From Bacteroidota bacterium (GTDB lineage Bacteria; Bacteroidota; Bacteroidia; Flavobacteriales; Crocinitomicaceae), in NCBI GenBank assembly GCA_029558435.1, contig JAKQEZ010000289.1, positions 1 through 11,080 of the forward strand: DNA of 11,080 nucleotides, written 5' to 3'. Of the stretch, positions 1 to 6,494 are shown one piece after another. How positions within the stretch are numbered: position 1 is the stretch's first letter; every line of letters starts with the position of its first letter. The position numbers and the translations under genes are program-made. Below the pieces are notes generated by a model that saw only the letters and a list, made by a program, of their open reading frames with translations, had not been told where the DNA came from and made no database searches.

Positions 1-141
1 AATTTCGCAAAGCAAATCTATCAGTTTAAACAAGATGCCGAAAAAGAAAACATACATGATGATAATATCGACTGCCTAAACAATGCGATTATTGCTTATA
101 AAAGCCAATATCGCATCTTGGGCGGAAATTTTGAGGACTAA
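1..141 (+). CDS. Terminase large subunit, C-terminal end (partial)
   Basis: This is the last 46 codons of a gene that starts before the window; the reading frame is open from base 1 to the TAA at 139-141. The peptide contains HDDNIDCLNNAIIAY, which resembles the end of the terminase nuclease (RNase H-like) domain, where an acidic pair followed by D-A/C-L and a small-residue helix supplies the last metal-binding acidic residue. The large terminase is the ATP-driven motor and nuclease that cuts and packages phage DNA through the portal. The assignment is strengthened by the portal, protease and capsid genes immediately downstream, the standard order in tailed phages. Only the C-terminus is visible, so the ATPase motifs cannot be checked. 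Confidence 0.7.
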   Translation, partial: NFAKQIYQFKQDAEKENIHDDNIDCLNNAIIAYKSQYRILGGNFED

Positions 142-208
142 AAATAAAGTTATAGACACTTTGTTGTTTAAGTGATTTTTGAATTAAAATAATACTTATA
201 ATTGCAAT

Positions 209-1192
209 ATGAAAAACAACTTCATAAATAGGACAGTTGAAAAAGTGCAAAACTATTTTCTTTCACTTAAACCATTGAACTATATTCCAGTCCGCAAAAA
301 TGAGCGAAGTTATGATATTAACATAGGGAATCTCGATTTTGCGAAAGTTGTTTTTGAAAATATTTGTGATATTCTAGTGGATTTAGTTTCGGATACTACG
401 CTGGAGCTGAAATCTGGAAATGCAAAAACCTTCTATGCCTTCAATAAATTTTTCAATAGAGACGGCAAACGCGCAATGATTGATATATTTAAATATGGTT
501 ATATTGTGATTGGCTATGATGATGGAGTTTTTACCTTACTTAATTCTGGTGATTATCGAAAAACAACAGATGGCAAAAAGTTAAAATTTCAACACACCGA
601 CCCAAATTGGCAAGGTGAAATTATTGTTTTTGAGGGTGAACATCACAGGATTTATGATATGAGCCATCTCGAAAAATTGAAACCATTTTTGGAAATGCTC
701 AATAATATTCTGAACGCTTCAAATACTGTTACTAAAAAACTTGGCGTTTCGATTTTTGCAACCCCCAGAACAGTATCTGGAATGAACACCGTCCAGAAAT
801 TACTGCCTAAAGAAATTAAGCAACTCGAAGAAAGTACTGAAAAAAACTACGGAGCTTTAGATACTCAAAAAATAATTCACTTTTTAAGTGATGATTTGAG
901 AATTGAGGTCATAAATTTGGCCGGTCAAAATCTAGGGCTTGAAGAAAAATTAAAGGTTGCTGTTTTGGCAATTGCTGACAAAATCAAAGTTCCTGCAAAT
1001 CAAATCAGTTTAATTGATGCAAATACACCAAAAGCGTTTGCAAACGGTTCGGAAATTTCAGAAGGCGACTTTCAGAAATATCAATCATTTGAAAGATTGC
1101 TAATATCTACATTTATCGAGCTTGCTAAAATGCTTCAAATTGATGTGACTTATACAATATATAATAAACCAAAAATCGGACTTGAACAATAA
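209..1192 (+). CDS. Phage portal protein (short form)
   Basis: This 327-residue protein is probably the portal, the dodecameric ring at the head vertex through which DNA enters and leaves. Residues about 40-165 form a mixed alpha/beta region containing FKYGYIVIGY, reminiscent of the clip/wing region of HK97-type portals. Residues about 155-240 are helical. Residues about 245-310 (KVPANQISLIDA, then an acidic stretch and the long helix FERLLISTFIELAKML) resemble the conserved C-terminal part of portals, where a P-x-x-L loop precedes a helix ending near the tail-tube side. HK97-like portals usually have 400-500 residues, so this one is short and lacks a long C-terminal crown. It sits 67 bases after the terminase and 5 bases before the protease, the expected place. 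No Shine-Dalgarno motif is visible; the leader is A/T-rich. Identification rests on position plus C-terminal resemblance. Confidence 0.75.
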   Translation: MKNNFINRTVEKVQNYFLSLKPLNYIPVRKNERSYDINIGNLDFAKVVFENICDILVDLVSDTTLELKSGNAKTFYAFNKFFNRDGKRAMIDIFKYGYIVIGYDDGVFTLLNSGDYRKTTDGKKLKFQHTDPNWQGEIIVFEGEHHRIYDMSHLEKLKPFLEMLNNILNASNTVTKKLGVSIFATPRTVSGMNTVQKLLPKEIKQLEESTEKNYGALDTQKIIHFLSDDLRIEVINLAGQNLGLEEKLKVAVLAIADKIKVPANQISLIDANTPKAFANGSEISEGDFQKYQSFERLLISTFIELAKMLQIDVTYTIYNKPKIGLEQ

Positions 1193-1197
1193 TTGAA

Positions 1198-1854
1198 ATG
1201 GCAAAAAAAGAATTATATATAAATTACGATATTGAAGGCACTTTTTGGGGCGAAGCTGGAACTTTAGATAAGATAAGAAAAGAAGTGCCAAAAGAATCTT
1301 TAACCGTTGATGATGAACTCCATGTTATTATCAACACGTGTGGCGGAGATATTTTTGAAGCCATAAGCGTAAGGGATTATTTTAAGTCTTTTACTTGCAA
1401 AAAATCAATTACAGTTAGCGGAATTTGTGCAAGTGCAGGAACTGAAATTCTACTAGCGTTTGAAAATCGAAATACCACTAAAGGCTCATTTGTAATGTTT
1501 CATCCTGCAATGTCGGGAGTTTGGGGCAATCGCTATGAGATGCAAAAAAAAGCCACCTTATTGGAGCAGATAGATAATGAATTTATTGCAAATTACAAGA
1601 ATAAGCTTATTACTAAAGTTGACAATCTCGAAGACTTAATCAAAAACGAATGGTGGTTAAATGCTGATGATTTTGTAAAGCATTTTGGCGGAAACTTAAT
1701 CGAAGATAAAAAAGAAATTACAAACAAAATCAAAATAAACAATACGATGTTTAAAGAAACTATGAAAAAATTTGAGCAACTTTCAAACAGTGGCTCAAAC
1801 AAAAAGTCTTTCAATGTCGAAAAATTTAAAAACGCTTTTATTAAATTAACCTGA
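1198..1854 (+). CDS. ClpP-like prohead (head maturation) protease
   Basis: This 218-residue serine protease of the ClpP/crotonase fold is expected to cleave capsid protein and scaffold during prohead maturation. The family pattern is clear: INTCGGDIFEAISVRDYF (residues about 45-62) is the glycine-rich oxyanion strand and helix, SGICASAG carries the nucleophile Ser79, and MFHPA carries His102. At the third catalytic position, before the WWLNADDFVKHFGG segment that matches the usual W-L-x-A-x-E-A-x-x-x-G-L, the aligned residue is Glu151 rather than Asp. Residues about 175-218 are a Lys/Asn/Ser-rich extension beyond the protease core, perhaps a scaffold-like tail. It lies directly between portal and capsid genes, the standard place. 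The start is 5 bases after the portal stop; no other nearby ATG fits better. Confidence 0.9.
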   Translation: MAKKELYINYDIEGTFWGEAGTLDKIRKEVPKESLTVDDELHVIINTCGGDIFEAISVRDYFKSFTCKKSITVSGICASAGTEILLAFENRNTTKGSFVMFHPAMSGVWGNRYEMQKKATLLEQIDNEFIANYKNKLITKVDNLEDLIKNEWWLNADDFVKHFGGNLIEDKKEITNKIKINNTMFKETMKKFEQLSNSGSNKKSFNVEKFKNAFIKLT

Positions 1855-1879
1855 ATTATAAACTTAAATTAAATGTAAA

Positions 1880-3358
1880 ATGAAAAAAATTCTCGAAATT
1901 ATCTATGCGCTACTAATTGGACTTATCGGAGATGATGTGACCGAAGATGTGACGAAAGCACTTGCGGACCTAAAAACAATGATTGATTCATTGTCTGATG
2001 AAAGCAAAACAACCGAAGAAGTACAGAACATTGAAAATCAAATTCAAACAAAGCTCAATGAATTGCTGCCAAAAATTGAGAACACAGCAAACAAAACTGA
2101 ATTTGCAAAACTGAAAATGCAGTTAGCAAATCTTCAGGGCATATTGCTGGACGGCGCAGTTAAAAATTTGGCTGCAAAAAATCCAAAAATGAAAGGAACA
2201 GGAAAAGTAAAAAACGGCATTCAGTACAAATCTGGTGAAAGAACAGCACTTGTAAATCTTATCACAATTGACGAAGATTTAATCCCAGTTTTCATACAAC
2301 AAGAGGTTGTATCTGTTGTTCCCGAAAATGCTGACTTCATGTCAGATTTGGATTACCGTGGAAATATGCGTTCAACCGTTTTTGCAATTGACAGCTACGA
2401 GGATGACGAAGAAACCGAAAGAGCTGGAGCATGGGCTGGCAGTGGAGCTGCTAAAAAGAAAATGGTTGCAGGTTTAGCACCAAAGAGAATTAACACTCAA
2501 CCTTTGTATCAACTTGCTGGCATTAGCTGGGAAGAACTTCAAACAAACAACGGCATGCTGCCTAAGTACAGAATCACCACAACCCTAAGACGTTGGAGAG
2601 AAGAATACATGAGGGCTATTTTAACAGGCGACGGTCGTGATGTTGCAAATGAAAGACACATCACAACCTTAGTACCAATCAAACGTGCCGAAACTGATGC
2701 TTATTGTACCGTCATTACTCCTTCAGCAGCACCAACGATTAAGAGCGTAAGGGCTGCTATTGTTGCAAACCTAAAAAGATCATTCGAGGCTATCTTGGTT
2801 GCAAACGCAACAACAATTAACACCCTTCAGGAAATCAGCACAACCACTGGAATCGTTGCTTATATGTCAGATGAAGAATTAGCAAAAGCTTTGAAAGTTA
2901 AACGTGTCGTTACCAATGACTATTTAGCGGACAACGAGATTGCAATTTTTAGAAACTACGGAACAATCGGAACATCGTCTCCTTCGACTATTGAAGATTA
3001 CGAAATTACGACCAACACAGATTGGTTTGAAGTTATCGGATTCGTTGGCGGAGACTTATACAGTCCTGAAAGTGCAATCTGGATTAATGCTCCTGAACCT
3101 GGAACAATTACTATAGATCCTGAAACTCAAGAATTCATAGCAGTTGGCGAGGCTAAAATTATAACCGTAACAGCATCTAGTGAATATGAAATCACAAGTA
3201 AACCTGCTTGGATATCAGCAGCGTTTGACGATGACGAAGCAACACTAACAGCAGCAGCCAACGCTGGCGCAGCTAGAAATGGCGTTGTAGTTTTCGCTCT
3301 CACTTCTGATGCTGACGTAAATTGCACTCTTGTAGTTACCCAACTGTCGGGAGAATAA
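1880..3358 (+). CDS. Major capsid protein, HK97 fold, with C-terminal BACON domain
   Basis: This 492-residue protein forms the capsid shell. Residues about 1-18 are hydrophobic, and residues about 20-100 are a charged helical/coiled-coil region that fits the delta (internal scaffold) domain removed by the upstream protease. The shell domain follows at about 115-405, with features typical of HK97-type capsid proteins: an early extended arm, LYQLAGISWEEL near 209-220, a long helix with RRWREEYMRAILTGDG (237-252), and a late segment ending near IWINAP. Residues about 407-492 match a BACON domain: strand-rich, with Trp444 (PAWISA), Asn461 and Arg466 (NAGAARNGVV), and a closing VVTQ with Gln488. 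BACON domains are typical of Bacteroidetes surface and glycan-binding proteins and are presumably displayed outside the capsid here. The start at 1880 is fixed because the ATG just upstream (1872) is followed immediately by a stop. Confidence 0.92.
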   Translation: MKKILEIIYALLIGLIGDDVTEDVTKALADLKTMIDSLSDESKTTEEVQNIENQIQTKLNELLPKIENTANKTEFAKLKMQLANLQGILLDGAVKNLAAKNPKMKGTGKVKNGIQYKSGERTALVNLITIDEDLIPVFIQQEVVSVVPENADFMSDLDYRGNMRSTVFAIDSYEDDEETERAGAWAGSGAAKKKMVAGLAPKRINTQPLYQLAGISWEELQTNNGMLPKYRITTTLRRWREEYMRAILTGDGRDVANERHITTLVPIKRAETDAYCTVITPSAAPTIKSVRAAIVANLKRSFEAILVANATTINTLQEISTTTGIVAYMSDEELAKALKVKRVVTNDYLADNEIAIFRNYGTIGTSSPSTIEDYEITTNTDWFEVIGFVGGDLYSPESAIWINAPEPGTITIDPETQEFIAVGEAKIITVTASSEYEITSKPAWISAAFDDDEATLTAAANAGAARNGVVVFALTSDADVNCTLVVTQLSGE

Positions 3359-3393
3359 TATAAATAATAGTATTCACTTAAAAAACTTAAAAA

Positions 3394-3612
3394 ATGAATA
3401 GAATTAAAAGTATAAAAGATTTAAAGGAGTTGCCTTCGGGCAACTTCTTAAATATCAAAACGAGGATAGTTTATGGAAAAGTGGCTATTGAGAAAGAATT
3501 TGGTGAAGAGCTAAAAGAATTGAAAAAATCAAAAGAAGCTGCAAAGCCTAAAGCGGAAGTGGAAACTAAAGCTAAAGCTAAAAATAAAAATAAAGTTAAA
3601 AACGGTAAGTAA
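3394..3612 (+). CDS. Small lysine-rich protein after the capsid gene, function unknown
   Basis: This 72-residue protein is not one I recognise. Residues 1-40 could form a small fold (IKDLKELPSGNFLNIKTRIVYG), and residues about 40-72 are low-complexity and rich in Lys, Ala and Glu, ending in runs of K-A-K and K-N-K. Such tails often bind nucleic acid or stay disordered. It begins 35 bases after the capsid gene and its TAA shares one base with the ATG of the next gene (TAATG), suggesting translational coupling. By position it could be a small head protein or connector accessory. A strong hairpin with a UUCG loop lies inside its first third (3424-3449) and may limit how much transcript from the capsid gene continues downstream. 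Confidence 0.7.
   Translation: MNRIKSIKDLKELPSGNFLNIKTRIVYGKVAIEKEFGEELKELKKSKEAAKPKAEVETKAKAKNKNKVKNGK
3424..3449 (+). promoter_or_regulatory. Very stable cUUCGg hairpin inside the gene after the capsid gene
   Basis: An 11-bp stem (arms 3424-3434 and 3439-3449, ten Watson-Crick pairs plus one G-U) is closed by a TTCG loop flanked by C and G, the exceptionally stable cUUCGg tetraloop. It starts 66 bases after the capsid stop and 30 bases into the next reading frame, where it encodes KELPSGNFL. Only a weak T-rich stretch (TTCTT, part of the stem) follows, so it is not a classic terminator. It may attenuate transcription, mark an RNA processing point, or protect the capsid mRNA 3' end. The structure is plain in the sequence; the role is inference. 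Confidence 0.5.
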
Positions 3613-4019
3613 TGATTCTCAACTCATCCATATTTTTCAAAGGCGACATTATAGATTTGTCATTTGTCTGCAATAACGGACAAATTGACAATCTGTTGTC
3701 AAATGTTGAAGATTCGATAAAAGAAAGGATTTTTGAAGAGGCTGGAACTGTTGAGGAAACTCCGCAAACCGAACTTGTAAATGTTCTTAAATATTTCGCA
3801 TTTGTCGAAATGATGACAAATATTACAAATGACTTTAACGCAAATTATGTGAAAAGTTATTTTGCAAATATCCTTTCTGAAAATCCAACTTTGGCGTTTG
3901 AAATGACACGCAACAGAATTACACAAGCCAGAATTTACGCATTTAGAGAAGTGCAAAAATTCGAGCTTGACGGATGGAAAATCTACGCTGAAAATTATGA
4001 GCTATCAAACTACTTGTAA
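3612..4019 (+). CDS. Putative head-tail connector/adaptor protein
   Basis: This 135-residue, mostly helical protein has no motif I can name. It starts with a short strand-like segment (ILNSSIFFKGDIIDLSFV), followed by helices about 27-50 and 57-80, and a long helical stretch about 84-125 with aromatic and charged residues. A small helical protein between capsid and tail-tube genes is the usual place for a gp6-like adaptor that docks under the portal, and the size fits. The ATG overlaps the preceding stop by one base, so translation is probably coupled. The function is inferred from position and helical content only. Confidence 0.6.
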   Translation: MILNSSIFFKGDIIDLSFVCNNGQIDNLLSNVEDSIKERIFEEAGTVEETPQTELVNVLKYFAFVEMMTNITNDFNANYVKSYFANILSENPTLAFEMTRNRITQARIYAFREVQKFELDGWKIYAENYELSNYL

Positions 4020-4055
4020 AAAGAAAAAAGTATTAACAATTAAAAATTAAATGAC

Positions 4056-4889
4056 ATGAAAAAAGCATGTGAAAGAAATAAAATTTTAACCGTTACTGGA
4101 ATAATCGGAATCCACTGCAAGGCGGATTTAGATTTTGACCTTGACGGAGACACAACAGCAGAAAAACTGCAGAAGTTTATTGACGCTGGTGATGCCTTTT
4201 TTATCAACTCGGAAAAGAAGTTGGTAATGACACCAAACTTTACTGAGGCAACCGAAGGTACAAGAGCAAACGGTGTAACTGTTCCGATTGAGGGAGCAGT
4301 TGAAGGATACACAGTTGAATTTCCTGAAACTCTCGAATGGTCAAGAAAATTGAAAGCATTGAAAGAAGTTTGTAACAGAATGTATCTTGTGAACGAAGAA
4401 GAAGGCGTGTTGACAGCGTACGGCATGGGAATGGGCGAGATGCCTGAACCTTTTGATATGACAAGTATTAGTACCGCAATGGCTAACGGTCGCTTTGGTC
4501 ACACCACCAGTTTACCAGTCAACACAATTTCGTTTAAAATGAACTTGATGGACGATATCACAAACGGTATTTCGGAATGCGATGCAACCGGATTGAGCGA
4601 ATTTCAAATTGTAAGAATGTCGATTAATACTGATACAATCTCATTTCATTCGGCTGCAAAACCTTACAATACTGATGATGCAGTTATTGCAATTGATGCG
4701 GATACAGTGGTTGACATTGCAGATTTTGAATTTTCGGGAGATTATACGCCAGCAAGTGCAACTGTAACAAATGGCAGTATTGTATTCACTTTGACAATTC
4801 CAGAAGGTACAATAGTCACTCAATTGAAACCGATTGATGGAATGATGAGCCTAGAGCCTATCACTAAGCCCGTCACTGTCGCTCCTTAG
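4056..4889 (+). CDS. Probable major tail tube / tail structural protein with C-terminal Ig-like region
   Basis: This 277-residue protein is rich in beta strands. Residues about 8-200 could be the tube-type core (a short N-terminal segment, TPNFTEATEGTRANGVTVPIEG, a helix WSRKLKALKEVCNRMY at 95-110, then several strands including PVNTISFKMNLMDD). Residues about 205-262 look like a separate beta-sandwich add-on (TVVDIADFEFSGD, ATVTNGSIVFTLTIPEGT), similar to the Ig-like domains often appended to tail tube proteins. It follows the connector genes and is capped by the only strong intrinsic terminator in the window, as expected for an abundant virion protein. I infer the tube role from position, composition and length; another virion structural protein is possible. 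The start is at 4056 because the ATG at 4051 reads into a stop after two codons. Confidence 0.55.
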   Translation: MKKACERNKILTVTGIIGIHCKADLDFDLDGDTTAEKLQKFIDAGDAFFINSEKKLVMTPNFTEATEGTRANGVTVPIEGAVEGYTVEFPETLEWSRKLKALKEVCNRMYLVNEEEGVLTAYGMGMGEMPEPFDMTSISTAMANGRFGHTTSLPVNTISFKMNLMDDITNGISECDATGLSEFQIVRMSINTDTISFHSAAKPYNTDDAVIAIDADTVVDIADFEFSGDYTPASATVTNGSIVFTLTIPEGTIVTQLKPIDGMMSLEPITKPVTVAP

Positions 4890-4910
4890 TAGTCCATTTT
4901 TTAACCAGAT

Positions 4911-4947
4911 AAAAGCCTACTCGCTACAATGTGGGTGGGCTTTTTTT
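4911..4947 (+). terminator. Intrinsic (rho-independent) terminator after the tail tube-like gene
   Basis: The arms 4911-4924 and 4931-4944 pair over 14 positions with three G-U wobbles (core GCCTACTCGC with GTGGGTGGGC), leaving a 6-base loop TACAAT. The stem runs directly into seven T (4941-4947). It begins 22 bases after the stop of the 4056-4889 gene and ends 39 bases before the next start. It should end most transcripts from the head and tail-tube genes and lower expression of the genes that follow. Confidence 0.88.
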
Positions 4948-4986
4948 AAACAATTTAGCAAAAAAACCAAAAAAACACACAGAAAA

Positions 4987-5415
4987 ATGAGCGCAAAATT
5001 AACCGATATTGAAGCTATCACACTTGACGAATGCACTTTGAAAGAATATTTGACATTTTTTTCGGATGTACCGAACGAAAAAGCTAAGGCGGTTAATGAT
5101 ATTTTGCGAGAAATGAGTTTGCAGGACCTGAAAGATTTAATCCTGAAACGGATAAAACTTGCAGCCGAAATTATTAAGCAATATTCAGGAGCAAAAAAAG
5201 CAAAAATTATAAGTTTAGATGTTGAAATTGACCAACATGCAAGGGGGCTAAGTGCTACAACTTTGCAGGATTATAACAATTATGTAGTGTCTATTTTTCG
5301 TGCTAGTGAACAGAAGATTGACAAATCAATTTCGATGTTAGATTTTTATAATTTAGAAAATCAGGTGCAAGAGGAATATAAATTGAGAGTATTAAATGAG
5401 GCGAAAAGAAAATAA
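4987..5415 (+). CDS. All-helical protein in the tail assembly chaperone position
   Basis: This 142-residue protein appears almost entirely alpha-helical and highly charged (for example AVNDILREMSLQDLKDLILKRIKLAAEII at residues about 36-64, and a C-terminal helix ending NEAKRK). I do not recognise a domain. A small helical protein just after the tail tube gene is where tail assembly chaperones usually lie, and these are often made in two forms by ribosomal frameshifting; here the end of the gene has A-rich runs but no clear slippery heptamer, and the next gene is a membrane protein rather than a frameshift extension. It is the first gene after the terminator, with an A-rich leader (4950-4986) and no recognisable promoter. 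Function is unassigned. Confidence 0.6.
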   Translation: MSAKLTDIEAITLDECTLKEYLTFFSDVPNEKAKAVNDILREMSLQDLKDLILKRIKLAAEIIKQYSGAKKAKIISLDVEIDQHARGLSATTLQDYNNYVVSIFRASEQKIDKSISMLDFYNLENQVQEEYKLRVLNEAKRK

Positions 5416-5431
5416 TAATTATCTTTGAATT

Positions 5432-5683
5432 ATGAAATTACTTTTTTTGATTGTGGATGAGATTTTGAATAGCAAAATTACTGAAAAAATCGCAGGAATC
5501 GGAGGCGGAGCAACTGCAAGTGTTTTAACATTTATAAATACAGGATTTGGCGACTTCGCTTTGAAATGTTTTGCAGCGATAGTTTTTGCAATTTTGGGCG
5601 GATTGTTTGGTTATCTGGGGAAAAAACTAGGTGAGTATTTCTTTAATAAATATAAAAACAGGAAAAATGCGAAACGAAAATAA
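5432..5683 (+). CDS. Small membrane protein, putative holin
   Basis: This 83-residue protein has one clear membrane segment (about 44-64, ALKCFAAIVFAILGGLFGYLG), a weaker glycine/alanine-rich stretch before it (about 20-38), and a strongly basic tail (KNRKNAKRK). Size, glycine-rich membrane segment and charged C-terminus fit a phage holin, which permeabilises the inner membrane at a set time so that the lysis enzyme can reach the cell wall. The strongest support is that its end overlaps the start of a peptidoglycan amidase gene, the usual holin-endolysin pairing. No family motif is diagnostic, so the call depends on context. Confidence 0.65.
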   Translation: MKLLFLIVDEILNSKITEKIAGIGGGATASVLTFINTGFGDFALKCFAAIVFAILGGLFGYLGKKLGEYFFNKYKNRKNAKRK

Positions 5684-6488
5684 GGGATATTATTTTGACT
5701 TTAAAACAAAATTAGTTTTATCAATTGCTTGCGTTATAGCAATTAGCACGATTATTTGTTATCGTTTATACTTAGACAAGGAGGCTGCATTAAGCTCGTT
5801 TGTTCATGTAAACGAAAAGCCAAAAAGTAATATCACTGTAATTGTCGAAAGTGGACACGGCGGAATAAGTAATAATGTTTATTTGACGGCTGGGAAGCAA
5901 TCCCCAGAATGGGCAGACGGTTTGAAAATATATGAAGGATATTCATGTAAAATGTTAGCAACGGACCTGGTAAGCTCTTTACTCGATGCTGATATTGATG
6001 CCTTTTTGCTTAATTCGGAAGTCTATGATTATTCAAATATTGTTCGAGCCGAAAGGGTCAACGAATGGCTTGGGCTTGATAATAGAATAGTATTTATTTC
6101 TCTCCACCATAATGCACAGCCAACAGATAAGGCTGATTACACTGACAAATATGGAGTTAAGGGTTATCTTAAAAATGGAGCTTCTGGCATTGAAATTTTT
6201 ACAAGTGTAGGACAAACAAAATCTGACTTAATTGCGGATTACATTTATACTGAACTTTTCCACGAATTCATTGATTTAAAATTTCGTTGCGATTGGACTG
6301 ATAAAGATGCCGACAAAGAGGCTAATTTTACGGTACTAACAGCAACTAAATGCCCAGCCGTTTTGATTGAATTTCTTTTCATGACAACCTATTCCGATTG
6401 TAAAGTAATCGCAAATAAAGACTACCGAAGAAGATACATTGAGGCACTCACAAGAGCTTTGACTTTTTATAACAGCTCTATAAACTAG
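5667..6488 (+). CDS. Membrane-anchored N-acetylmuramoyl-L-alanine amidase (endolysin, Amidase_3 type)
   Basis: This zinc amidase cuts the bond between N-acetylmuramic acid and the stem peptide of peptidoglycan and is most likely the phage lysis enzyme. Numbering from the ATG at 5667 (273 residues), zinc ligands fit His64 (ESGHGG), Glu90 (IYEGYSC) and His147 (ISLHHNA), and the catalytic Glu is Glu235 (PAVLIEFLF). The usual D-x-G-H-G-G is E-S-G-H-G-G here. Residues about 14-36 are a single hydrophobic segment, placing the enzyme domain in the periplasm. That segment holds many Ala, Ser, Thr and Ile, so a signal-anchor-release mechanism is possible. An in-frame ATG at 5631 would add 12 residues and lengthen the overlap with the holin from 17 to 53 bases; I prefer 5667, which has AGGAAAA just upstream. 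Confidence 0.9.
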   Translation: MRNENKGYYFDFKTKLVLSIACVIAISTIICYRLYLDKEAALSSFVHVNEKPKSNITVIVESGHGGISNNVYLTAGKQSPEWADGLKIYEGYSCKMLATDLVSSLLDADIDAFLLNSEVYDYSNIVRAERVNEWLGLDNRIVFISLHHNAQPTDKADYTDKYGVKGYLKNGASGIEIFTSVGQTKSDLIADYIYTELFHEFIDLKFRCDWTDKDADKEANFTVLTATKCPAVLIEFLFMTTYSDCKVIANKDYRRRYIEALTRALTFYNSSIN

Positions 6489-6494
6489 AAAATT

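Noticed and set aside
174..181. GATTTTTG, near-match to the Bacteroidetes -7 box before the portal gene
   Set aside because: One mismatch and no properly spaced -33 element; the gap is short and AT-rich.
2294..2312. Perfect 7-bp inverted repeat ATACAAC/GTTGTAT inside the capsid gene
   Set aside because: Short, AT-rich, deep in coding sequence and without a T run; likely chance.
4040..4426. 128-codon minus-strand open frame opposite the tail tube-like gene
   Set aside because: Fully overlapped by a better-supported + strand gene, and no minus-strand operon or promoter is visible.
5420..5427. TATCTTTG just upstream of the holin-like gene, an exact match to the Bacteroidetes -7 box TAnnTTTG
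   Set aside because: No TTG/TTTG -33 box lies at the right distance, a transcript would begin on or after the ATG at 5432, and several chance matches to this box are expected in 11 kb of AT-rich DNA.
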